The notes beneath the pieces were generated by a model. That model was not told the DNA's origin. It ran no database searches and saw only the letters and a program-made list of their open reading frames with translations. The position numbers and the translations under genes are program-made. From positions 1 to 46,823 of the forward strand of contig VBHI01000134.1 of NCBI GenBank assembly GCA_005881495.1: 46,823 bases of DNA, read 5' to 3'. Of the stretch, positions 8,201 through 15,727 are shown piece after piece; the stretch's first letter is position 1, and every line of letters starts with the position of its first letter. This DNA is from Chloroflexota bacterium. GTDB taxonomy: Bacteria; Chloroflexota; Ktedonobacteria; Ktedonobacterales; Ktedonobacteraceae.

Positions 8201-8914
8201 CTACAAACATTCACTGATCTTTAAGAAATTCTCAAATATGATGCGCGAATGTTCAAGAAAGAGCTGGTAGTGCGTCAGCCGATCGCGCTTGACCTGCTCG
8301 AGGACTGCTGGCTCTAACGCCTGGCTCATATTAAGCATGAGATCTTCTTCTCCAAACCAGATATCGAACATTTCTGGGGTTACTTCAATATGGTATTGCA
8401 GGCCATAAGCTCGATGTCCCACGCGAAATGCCTCATTGGCAGTGTTCTCGCTGCTCGCAAGTTTGATAGCTCCACCGGGTAAAGCAAAGGTATCTTCATG
8501 CCAATGAATGACCTGTTGATAGCCCGGTAGCCCCTGGAAGAGAGGGTCTTTTTCCCCTTCGCTTGTTAGTTTTACAGTAAAGAAGCCTACTTCGGTCATA
8601 TGATGACGAGTGACGGGAGCATTCAGAGCGCTTGCCAGCAATTGGCCCCCAAGACAAATCCCGAGATAGGGGATATCCTGTTCGACGACTGCGCGCAAAA
8701 ATGCTTTCTCCTGTAACAAGTATGGATATTTGTCGTGGGCATTGGCATTCTGTGGGCCACCTAAAGCGATAATTGCGCCGTACCCGGCAGGATCAGGAAA
8801 TGGATCAGCATCAGCCTTAACGATGTCACAGGGAATATGATGATCTTGCATGATCTTACCCAGGTAGCCTGGCGGATCATCCCAGTAATTTTGCAGCGCC
8901 AGCACGCGTTTCAT
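8201..8914 (-). CDS. Class I glutamine amidotransferase (GMP synthase-like domain)
   Basis: The 237-residue protein is a free-standing class I GATase. The nucleophile elbow is YLGICLGGQLLA (Cys near residue 89), and the His-Glu pair appears in LQYHIEVTPEM. IIALGGPQNANAHDKYP matches the GGP loop of the GuaA-like group. No synthetase domain is attached, so the true acceptor is unknown; some such proteins act on gamma-glutamyl compounds. GGAGAGGG precedes the ATG. It lies 25 bases downstream of the GH57 gene on the same strand and is probably co-transcribed. Confidence 0.9.
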   Translation of the reverse strand: MKRVLALQNYWDDPPGYLGKIMQDHHIPCDIVKADADPFPDPAGYGAIIALGGPQNANAHDKYPYLLQEKAFLRAVVEQDIPYLGICLGGQLLASALNAPVTRHHMTEVGFFTVKLTSEGEKDPLFQGLPGYQQVIHWHEDTFALPGGAIKLASSENTANEAFRVGHRAYGLQYHIEVTPEMFDIWFGEEDLMLNMSQALEPAVLEQVKRDRLTHYQLFLEHSRIIFENFLKISECL

Positions 8915-8939
8915 CTTTTTTCCCTCTCCTGGTTACGAA

Positions 8940-11135
8940 CTACGGTTGTTGGCCGGTGCAAGTTATCTCTACGCTCCAACTTTGTTGCGCTTCGAGCAGG
9001 AGAGGCCAGAGCAATGTAAGGCAGCTACCCTGGTGGTTGCGCTCAAAGCCTGCTTCCGAACCAGTGACCGTCTCAATAGAGAAACGCCAGAGGGTTGTCG
9101 CTTTGCTCAGGGAGAACCCGACGTCCTGCCCTATCCAGTAATTCCCGATATGGAAATCCTGTACCTGCAAGACCTCTCCTGAGCCATCAAAATGGTTGTC
9201 GTCAAGGTTGTGCCCATCAACATGATAATAGGCTTGATCGTTGGCGCCGCCACCTAACAAATGAATATTCCATTCGCTGGCAAAACGTGTTTGCAGCCGT
9301 GACTGTCCTTTATTGTGAATGGTGTAGCGCACGATCAACCGTTCTTCGCCAAAGGGCACGAAGAGTGTCTTCTCAAGTTGGACGGGGAGGGGTCCCAGGG
9401 CACCCGGACGTTTTACCTGGCCAGCGCGCGCCATCGTAACGGTGATACCATTGGCATCCTGCTGGACGTCCGTCGCGTAGGGAAGTTCAACAAAGGTTCC
9501 CTGTTCTTCGTATCGGCCTTGCGCGAAGTGCTCCGACGTAACAGCGGGAGCGAAAAAATGATCAACCAGGCTGCTGCGGCGATAGCGATCAATGACGAGG
9601 CGCCTGTCGAGGTCTGACTCCTTCGTTCGGACAGCGCTATGAGGTGAGACAGGCTCAGCACTGTCGTGGGGATTTTGAGGCTTTATGGACGCTTCATGCT
9701 GGCGACGTTCCTGCTCAAATTGGCGCAGTGTCTCATGATAACTTTCCTGGTGACGTGTCATGACAGAGAGCAAGTTATGCATACTTCTACGCATATCCCA
9801 CTCAAAAAGCGAGCCGCCGCGATGCGGATCGATATAGAGATTTTGCAGGTCACCCTCAACAAGCAGTTCATCCTGGCTATCACGGTCAAAGTCGGTATAC
9901 TCGTAGTGTTGCCAATGGTCAGCGCCGTGACGCGCGCGATCGGCGGCGTTTTCAGCTTTAATCAGATGATGGTAGATCGCAGAACGCACATGCCCCATAT
10001 AAATGCCTCCAAAGAGGCCATGCCAGTAGGTATCGTTGGCCTGAGCTTTCCACAACTGTACCAGACCTGTTTCAGGGGTAGCGCCCGCATCATACACTTT
10101 ATGATGGACGCGCAACATTTTCTTATGTTGATTGTTTATCTCATGGTAGCGTACCAGGAAGTTGCGCCAGAAGCCTCCGCGCATAAATTGGAGGATATCG
10201 TCGCGTTTTTCTTTTTCTATCTGGTGCAGGAGTTTGCCAAAGATATATGACTTTTGCGGCGGAAGTGCCCACTCTGTCATTTCGATATATGAGGATGTTG
10301 GGATGTAGATACGTCCCAGTGCGGGATAATTTCGCGCGTATTCACCTAGAGGCGTTGTGTGAAGCCAGTCGGTGTTTTGCTCAAGCGCAGTGAAAAACTC
10401 TTCGATCCATCCTGAGCGACCTTCTGACCCCCAACAATATGGGCCGGTCTCCGGCCAGCTACCAAACTTCTCACCATCGTCGCCCATTACTACGATGCGC
10501 CTTCCATCAGGTGTTGCCAGAGAGCGCATATACTCGATGCTCTCTTTGACAGGTCGCCATGGGATTGTATAACGTAACGACTTACTGGTTGCAAAGATTT
10601 TTAAGATGCTGCTCTGATCCTCGGTGGCATAATAGCCGTAAAGATCGTGATCTTCTAATCCAACATTCTTAAAGTGAACGTCGTCAAGAATTGTCCACTC
10701 AATGCCCGCTTCTCTGAGAAAATGAGGTAGGTCTGGTTCCCAGACTCGTTCAGCAATCCACATGCCGCTAGCTTCTGTCCCAAAATCACGTTGAATACGT
10801 TCTGTCAGACGACGTATCTGGGCCACTTTGTCTCTGTCAGGAATAGAAGAAAGGATGGGTTCGTAGTAGCCGCCACTGGCTATCTCAACCTGCCCGCGTT
10901 GAACTAGCAGTGAAATACGCTCCAAGAAGGCTGGTTGTGCTTCATCCATCCAATCAAGGAGTGAACCTGTATAGTGCAACGAAAGTCGTACTTTGGGATG
11001 TCGTTCTAGCGCTTCGATCATAGGTAAATAGGCTTCCTCGTAGACTTGCTGGAAGACCCAGGGGAAGTTACCAACTGGTTGGTGATTATGCAGCGCTAGA
11101 CCAAAGTGGATGCTATTGGTTTGCCAAGTTGTCAT
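8940..11135 (-). CDS. Glycoside hydrolase family 57 alpha-glucan enzyme (amylase or 4-alpha-glucanotransferase)
   Basis: The N-terminal GH57 barrel starts FGLALHNHQPVGNFPWVF; the catalytic Glu lies in GMWIAERVWEPD (about residues 124-135) and the acid/base Asp in VVMGDDGEKFGSWPET (about 215-230). Downstream come a helical DUF1925-like part and a C-terminal beta-rich DUF1926-like part (about 500-730), the order found in GH57 4-alpha-glucanotransferases and alpha-amylases. It probably reshapes intracellular glycogen or maltodextrin. ATG at 11135 is chosen over a GTG at 11144 because AGGTGA lies five bases upstream. A good promoter lies at 11210-11238. Confidence 0.9.
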   Translation of the reverse strand: MTTWQTNSIHFGLALHNHQPVGNFPWVFQQVYEEAYLPMIEALERHPKVRLSLHYTGSLLDWMDEAQPAFLERISLLVQRGQVEIASGGYYEPILSSIPDRDKVAQIRRLTERIQRDFGTEASGMWIAERVWEPDLPHFLREAGIEWTILDDVHFKNVGLEDHDLYGYYATEDQSSILKIFATSKSLRYTIPWRPVKESIEYMRSLATPDGRRIVVMGDDGEKFGSWPETGPYCWGSEGRSGWIEEFFTALEQNTDWLHTTPLGEYARNYPALGRIYIPTSSYIEMTEWALPPQKSYIFGKLLHQIEKEKRDDILQFMRGGFWRNFLVRYHEINNQHKKMLRVHHKVYDAGATPETGLVQLWKAQANDTYWHGLFGGIYMGHVRSAIYHHLIKAENAADRARHGADHWQHYEYTDFDRDSQDELLVEGDLQNLYIDPHRGGSLFEWDMRRSMHNLLSVMTRHQESYHETLRQFEQERRQHEASIKPQNPHDSAEPVSPHSAVRTKESDLDRRLVIDRYRRSSLVDHFFAPAVTSEHFAQGRYEEQGTFVELPYATDVQQDANGITVTMARAGQVKRPGALGPLPVQLEKTLFVPFGEERLIVRYTIHNKGQSRLQTRFASEWNIHLLGGGANDQAYYHVDGHNLDDNHFDGSGEVLQVQDFHIGNYWIGQDVGFSLSKATTLWRFSIETVTGSEAGFERNHQGSCLTLLWPLLLEAQQSWSVEITCTGQQP

Positions 11136-11209
11136 GTAAATCACCTAACATTAAAGTAGGGGTGAAGCGGTATTGGATGTACCCAACACTTCCTTGCCCA
11201 TTTTCTTTC

Positions 11210-11238
11210 ACTATATCGTATAGTTTGCCGTGGGTCAA
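11210..11238 (-). promoter_or_regulatory. Sigma-70-type promoter for the GH57 gene, with palindrome over the -10
   Basis: On the minus strand TTGACC (11238-11233), a 17-base spacer and TATAGT (11215-11210). The -10 is half of an inverted repeat, ACTATA-TCG-TATAGT (11210-11224), which could be a repressor site. The start codon lies about 70 bases downstream. Confidence 0.65.
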
Positions 11239-11344
11239 GCGTAAAGCGAACACGCCTGGTTGCCTGACAGAGAGAGAGTGAACAATTGTTGTTTGCGCAG
11301 TCCGTTCTCGTGTGCATTTTTTTCAGGCCTCAGAAACTATTTCC

Positions 11345-11373
11345 TTGTTTGCACCTATTGATATACTTATAAC
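11345..11373 (+). promoter_or_regulatory. Sigma-70-type promoter for the response regulator/kinase operon
   Basis: TTGTTT (11345-11350), exactly 17 bases, then TATAAC (11368-11373), about 44 bases before the response regulator start. It is divergent from the GH57 promoter; the whole 11136-11416 interval is regulatory, with no gene seen. Confidence 0.5.
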
Positions 11374-11416
11374 AGAACATCAGTAAAATACGTAATTGTT
11401 GGAGAGCAGGGAAAGG

Positions 11417-12184
11417 ATGGCAGTTATCAAATTATTACTGGTTGATGATCATGGACCACTACGGAGTGCACTACGTGAGGGTCTACAGGCAACGGGTGTC
11501 GTACAGGTAGTCGGCGAGGGCGCCAGTGGCCGTGAGGCGGTGGCGCGGGCGCTCGAACTCGACATAGATGTCATCTTGATGGATGTGCAATTGCACGATG
11601 AAAAGGCAGGGCGCAATGCCCTGAGCGGGGTAGGGGCCGCAGTGGCAATTCGGCGTGAGCGTCCTCGTTTACCCGTCGTTTTTTATTCTATCCAGGACGA
11701 TGATGAGTACTATCGCGAGTTTCGTGCCTCTGGCATACTGACCCACTACGCGTATGTACGCAAGAGCAACTATTTGCTGCCCAGTATGCTGGTTCCGCTG
11801 CTGCGCGATGCCATCAGTGGGCGCAGCCTGGTTGATCCCGAAATCGAAGATAGAGTGCAGGAGGTGCGAGATCTTGATGAGCAGTCTCCTCGCGCTCTGC
11901 TAGAGCCAAACGAACTGCGCGTGGCTGAACTGCTGGCTCAAGGTATGACCAACGAGCAGATCGCGGCTCGTCTCAACCTGCACGACAAACGTGCAGTCAG
12001 CCGAACGAACGGCCGTATCTATGCCGCCTGGGGATTGAGCGAGACCGCGGTGGACGACAAAGTTGCGCGGGCAAGGGCGACACTCATCTACACGATGAAC
12101 CGTATGATAATCTGGGATGAAAATGGAGCGGCACTGGTGCAGGATCGCAGGGGAGATTGGGTACCGCTCTACAAAGAAGAATAA
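11417..12184 (+). CDS. Response regulator, receiver domain plus LuxR-like HTH
   Basis: The 255-residue protein begins with a receiver domain: acidic pair LLLVDDHGPLR, phospho-acceptor Asp in DVILMDVQLHD (about residue 55), and conserved Lys in YVRKSNYLL. The C-terminal part (LEPNELRVAELLAQGMTNEQIAARLNL) is a LuxR/NarL-type helix-turn-helix, but the recognition region continues with an unusual DKRAVSRTNGRIYAAWGL. ATG at 11417 is preferred over the upstream in-frame TTG because a GGAGAGCAGGG site precedes it. The kinase gene starts one base after its stop, so this is a two-component pair. Confidence 0.88.
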   Translation: MAVIKLLLVDDHGPLRSALREGLQATGVVQVVGEGASGREAVARALELDIDVILMDVQLHDEKAGRNALSGVGAAVAIRRERPRLPVVFYSIQDDDEYYREFRASGILTHYAYVRKSNYLLPSMLVPLLRDAISGRSLVDPEIEDRVQEVRDLDEQSPRALLEPNELRVAELLAQGMTNEQIAARLNLHDKRAVSRTNGRIYAAWGLSETAVDDKVARARATLIYTMNRMIIWDENGAALVQDRRGDWVPLYKEE

Positions 12185-12185
12185 T

Positions 12186-14543
12186 ATGTCGCTTGTAACC
12201 TTTCTTGAACCGATACACCTTTTTCAAACCATCACGCTGGCGCTTTCCATTTTTAACCTGGTGACATTTCTCTGGTTAGCAATAACAGTCTGGCTGAATG
12301 GAGACCGACGGACCTGGATAGCGCGCCTGGGTGTTGTGGGACTGGGTTTTTCTGCATTTTTCTTCTTTCTGCAAGCACTTCTTATCGACAAACCACTCGT
12401 GCAGAATGCCGGTCTCGTTGCGCAAGACTTTTTGTGGCGCTTACTCTGGTTACCTGCGATTTGCGTGCCGTATATCTGGTTTGCTATCGGCCTACATTAT
12501 GCCGCCCTCATCAATGAAAATTGGCGGAGACGGCGACCCCTGCTTCTGCTAAGTAGCGGCTTACTCGGTTGCTTCCTGTTGTTGATGCTCATTCTTCATC
12601 AATCGACGTTTACCTTTATGGGAACAATACGCTTGTTAGCCTACAGCAAGCTGTATGATGATACAAACGCCGGATTGTTTTCTCCGACTGTGCTCTTACC
12701 GGTGCTTTTTCTGTTCTATGTCACGTTCTGTGCCATTGGACCCTGGTTTACACTGGGCCGTATTAATCGCGTCGTGCGTGCCTTGTGGAGTTATAGCAGG
12801 CGTAGAATAGGGAAAGGAGGAAATGAGTATGAAGACGAAATGGACGCCGGTAAAATGCCGAGTGTGCGCCAGGTGTTCTCTGGAGCTTTTTGGGATGATC
12901 CAACCGATGTAGAACTGCTGCAGGAGCCGATTCTCTCGTGGCATCTCGCGCGTCCAGGTTTATTTCTAGCTGCTGTATTGATGGTTGGCCTCACAACCAT
13001 CCTTGGAATCGTGGGCATCTGGTCTATAGTCGATTGGTTTGAATTTCAACACCACGGGACGCCATCGTTAGCTGTTTTGCCGCCCCTTAACGCTATCCCT
13101 TTACATTTGCTTGTTCTCGATACACTCGCCACCGGGGTTGTGGCCTTCATTATTCTGCTGGTTGGATATTCTGTTGTGCGACACGGCGTTCTTATCGAAC
13201 GTCCATTAGCCAGACGAGGCTTCTTTGAGCAATGGCGGGGTATCGTAATCGTAGCGACTACCGTGGCTATTTTCATCGCGCTGCTCGTAGATTTTACGGG
13301 TAGCGATCTCGGTAGCCTGTTGCTGATCACCTCCCTTGCTACTGGCGTCTACGCAATGTTTACCTGGACCAGTTATACGGCGCATGATCGCTATATTGCG
13401 CTCCTCGGCCCTTTTATCCATAGTACAAATCTACGCCACTGGCTACATACTGATCTACAAAAGACTGAACAGGGGCTGGAGGACCTCTTTTTTCACCTGT
13501 GCCAGGATGTGTTAGCGGTCAAATGTGCGCGTTTGACTGTGATGGCTGGTTCGGTAAGGCGTGTTTTTAGTTATCGCTGGCCGCTCGGAGCGAAGGAACA
13601 ATATATGTACCCTGCTCCTAAGTTTATCCCCAGGAATGGTTATGACAAAGCCATAGGTGGAGGAAATCGCGCGCCAGCACGAATGCGGATAACGATTGAT
13701 GGACAATCAATGATCTGCTGGGTTCTACCGATATATGATGAGCTTGGCTTGGTGGCGATGCTCTACCTCGGCCCGCGCCAGGACGGAGGGGCCTTTACCG
13801 ATGAAGATATGGACCTTGCACACGCCTGTGGCCAACGTATCCTTGATACGCTAGGTGATCATGAAGCTATGCAAGCGGTTGCCGCATTGTTGCGCCGCCG
13901 CATTGTCGATGTGAAGTTACTTGGGGGGCAACAGCGCCGTATACTCCACGATGATATCCTACCTGAAATGCATCTTGCTTTGTTGCGACTGGAAACGCTC
14001 CGATCGTTCTTTGATACGGAGAGAGACAGTCATCAATACAAAGAGAACCCCGCAGTTCTTCCAGAGGACGTGCTCGATGAGGTCACGGGTATGATTAGTG
14101 ACGCGCACCGCCGCCTGGCCTCGATGATGCGTGCAACTGTACCGAGTGCACCGTATCGGTTAGAACGCGAAGGCATGATGAATGCCATTCACACCATGCT
14201 TGATCAAGACTTTCAACAGGCATTTGATGAAGTTGAGTGGTGTGTCTCTGAAGAGACCGCAAACTGTATCGATGAAGTAACGCCACCGGCTATTGCCGAA
14301 CTCATCTTTGCTGCTGTACAGGAGGCTTTGCGCAATGCCGCACGTCACGCGCGCGGTTCAGATGTGCATCGTCGTTTACGCCTGACACTGAAAGCCTCGT
14401 GTGATCGTTTAGATCCACACGTGGAAATGCTACTCACGCACAACGCACTTCTTGCCATTGCAGGAGGAAGCCTTACCGTAAAAAGCGCTCCCGATGAGGG
14501 AGTGACTGTCCGTATTCTCCTGCCCGCTGAGTCGCTCCGCTAA
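12186..14543 (+). CDS. Membrane sensor histidine kinase (NarX-like), ATP-binding domain shortened
   Basis: Residues about 10-410 hold roughly eight hydrophobic segments in a multi-pass sensor region. A GAF-like stretch follows (about 430-580), then the phospho-acceptor helix with His near residue 588 (RRILHDDILPEMHLALLRLE), and an HATPase domain with the N-box EALRNAARHA (about 715). The D-box (DxGxG) and glycine-rich G2 segment that should follow are missing: KASCDRLDPHVEM runs directly into LLTHNALLAIAGGSLTV. About 25 residues appear lost in frame. As written the protein probably could not close its ATP lid. The ATG one base after the regulator stop is used; an earlier overlapping start is unlikely. 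Confidence 0.85.
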   Translation: MSLVTFLEPIHLFQTITLALSIFNLVTFLWLAITVWLNGDRRTWIARLGVVGLGFSAFFFFLQALLIDKPLVQNAGLVAQDFLWRLLWLPAICVPYIWFAIGLHYAALINENWRRRRPLLLLSSGLLGCFLLLMLILHQSTFTFMGTIRLLAYSKLYDDTNAGLFSPTVLLPVLFLFYVTFCAIGPWFTLGRINRVVRALWSYSRRRIGKGGNEYEDEMDAGKMPSVRQVFSGAFWDDPTDVELLQEPILSWHLARPGLFLAAVLMVGLTTILGIVGIWSIVDWFEFQHHGTPSLAVLPPLNAIPLHLLVLDTLATGVVAFIILLVGYSVVRHGVLIERPLARRGFFEQWRGIVIVATTVAIFIALLVDFTGSDLGSLLLITSLATGVYAMFTWTSYTAHDRYIALLGPFIHSTNLRHWLHTDLQKTEQGLEDLFFHLCQDVLAVKCARLTVMAGSVRRVFSYRWPLGAKEQYMYPAPKFIPRNGYDKAIGGGNRAPARMRITIDGQSMICWVLPIYDELGLVAMLYLGPRQDGGAFTDEDMDLAHACGQRILDTLGDHEAMQAVAALLRRRIVDVKLLGGQQRRILHDDILPEMHLALLRLETLRSFFDTERDSHQYKENPAVLPEDVLDEVTGMISDAHRRLASMMRATVPSAPYRLEREGMMNAIHTMLDQDFQQAFDEVEWCVSEETANCIDEVTPPAIAELIFAAVQEALRNAARHARGSDVHRRLRLTLKASCDRLDPHVEMLLTHNALLAIAGGSLTVKSAPDEGVTVRILLPAESLR
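14398..14421. repeat. Imperfect inverted repeat inside the kinase ATP-binding region
   Basis: CGTGTGATC (14398-14406) pairs with GATC-C-ACACG (14412-14421): nine base pairs, one bulged C and a five-base loop. It lies just before the point (about 14425-14432) where the ATP-lid coding block appears to be missing. Confidence 0.55.
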
Positions 14544-14640
14544 ATGCATTGTTGCTGTTTAGTGAACATAGGCGTCAAAGGTAATAGAAAAATAAAAGAC
14601 AAGGTTGGGAATAACGGAAAAGCATATAAGGAGCATTGTT

Positions 14641-15540
14641 ATGATACTCATTACTGGTTCGACAGGCTATATTGGACGGCACCTTGTATCTCGACTGGTT
14701 GCACAGGGAGAACGTCCTCGCTGTCTGGTGCGGGATATGAAGCGCGCAGCAGCTGCCTTGCCTGGAGATAAAGTCGAATTGGTGCGGGGGGATACCATTA
14801 ACCCCGCTTCACTGAAAGAAGCTGTGCGTGGTATTGATACCATTGTCCATGCTGCTTTTATTACTGCTGACCATAAAGAATCAGCGGGTAATCACTATGA
14901 AGATACCAATGTGCGTGGCACCGCGAACCTGATTCAAGTGGCGAAGGATGCAGGTGTCAAGCGTATCATTGAGATTAGCGGGTTGGGTACCAAAAAGGAT
15001 AAGCCAGGCAGCTATATGCAGGGTCGCTATTTAGCAGAAAAAATGCTGAAAGAGAGCGGTTTAGCCTGGACGATTATCCAGCCATCGGTGCTTTTTGGGA
15101 AGGATGCCCCCTTCATCAAAGGCCTGACAGATCTTATCCGTTCCGCCCCTGTCGTGCCGCTGATTGGTGGCGGCAAGACCAAGTTTCAGCCGATCTATGT
15201 CGAAGATGTTGTGACGGTAATTATCAAGGTGTTGGAAGATCCGGAACGGACAAGTGGGAAGACGTATACTATTGGTGGTCCCGCGTATTACTCTTTTAGC
15301 CAGGTGATCGACATTTTACTTGATACAATGCACAAGACGCGCATTAAAGCGCCTGCTCCCACAGCGCTGGTGTGCGTTGGCGCCATGATGATGGAAGCAG
15401 TCTTACCGAAACCGCCGTTAACAAAAGCCGCCATGGCGCTTTTCTCCTTTGATAACACCACAGATTTACAGGGTGTTAAGCGCGATTTTGGCTTTACGCC
15501 AGTGTCTTTTACCGATTACTTGAAAGAGCATGGCGTCTAA
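14641..15540 (+). CDS. NAD(P)-dependent epimerase/NmrA-like oxidoreductase (atypical extended SDR)
   Basis: The 299-residue protein begins MILITGSTGYIGRHLVSRL, an atypical-SDR Rossmann motif, followed by CLVRDMKRA (NADP-favouring Arg) and later IIEISGLGTKKDKPGSYMQGRYLAEKML, where Y and K replace the classic YxxxK. It resembles the NDUFA9/YbjT-like group of NAD(P)-binding proteins, often linked to quinone or complex I chemistry. Its substrate is unknown. ATG at 14641 follows AAGGAG by eight bases; the same frame extends 36 bases upstream without another site. It is 97 bases after the kinase gene and may be separate. Confidence 0.88.
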   Translation: MILITGSTGYIGRHLVSRLVAQGERPRCLVRDMKRAAAALPGDKVELVRGDTINPASLKEAVRGIDTIVHAAFITADHKESAGNHYEDTNVRGTANLIQVAKDAGVKRIIEISGLGTKKDKPGSYMQGRYLAEKMLKESGLAWTIIQPSVLFGKDAPFIKGLTDLIRSAPVVPLIGGGKTKFQPIYVEDVVTVIIKVLEDPERTSGKTYTIGGPAYYSFSQVIDILLDTMHKTRIKAPAPTALVCVGAMMMEAVLPKPPLTKAAMALFSFDNTTDLQGVKRDFGFTPVSFTDYLKEHGV

Positions 15541-15560
15541 AACCAATCCAAAATCTGCTG

Positions 15561-15569
15561 TGCTATAAT
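15561..15569 (+). promoter_or_regulatory. Extended -10 promoter element ahead of the cyclase gene
   Basis: TGCTATAAT: an extended -10 (TGn plus consensus TATAAT) with no convincing -35. Transcription from here would start near 15576, about 150 bases before the cyclase start. Confidence 0.4.
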
Positions 15570-15572
15570 GTG

Positions 15573-15608
15573 AGGGCATGAACGTCTAATAGATAGAGAT
15601 CATGCCCT
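15573..15608. terminator. Inverted repeat, possible terminator or leader hairpin
   Basis: AGGGCATGA (15573-15581) is the reverse complement of TCATGCCCT (15600-15608), with an 18-base loop; CTTTTG follows shortly. It lies after the epimerase-like gene but also at the likely 5' end of the cyclase transcript, so it could be a weak terminator or a leader structure. Confidence 0.4.
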
Positions 15609-15727
15609 TGCCTTTTGTGGAGTTCGGTCTCTTGGCACTATGACTATGCAACCATAGAATTTCGCTGTCGGTTTGCTGCAATGGTGTTTCATTGGTTCCT
15701 GAGTGCTTATAGGATGGAGGAAGGCAC

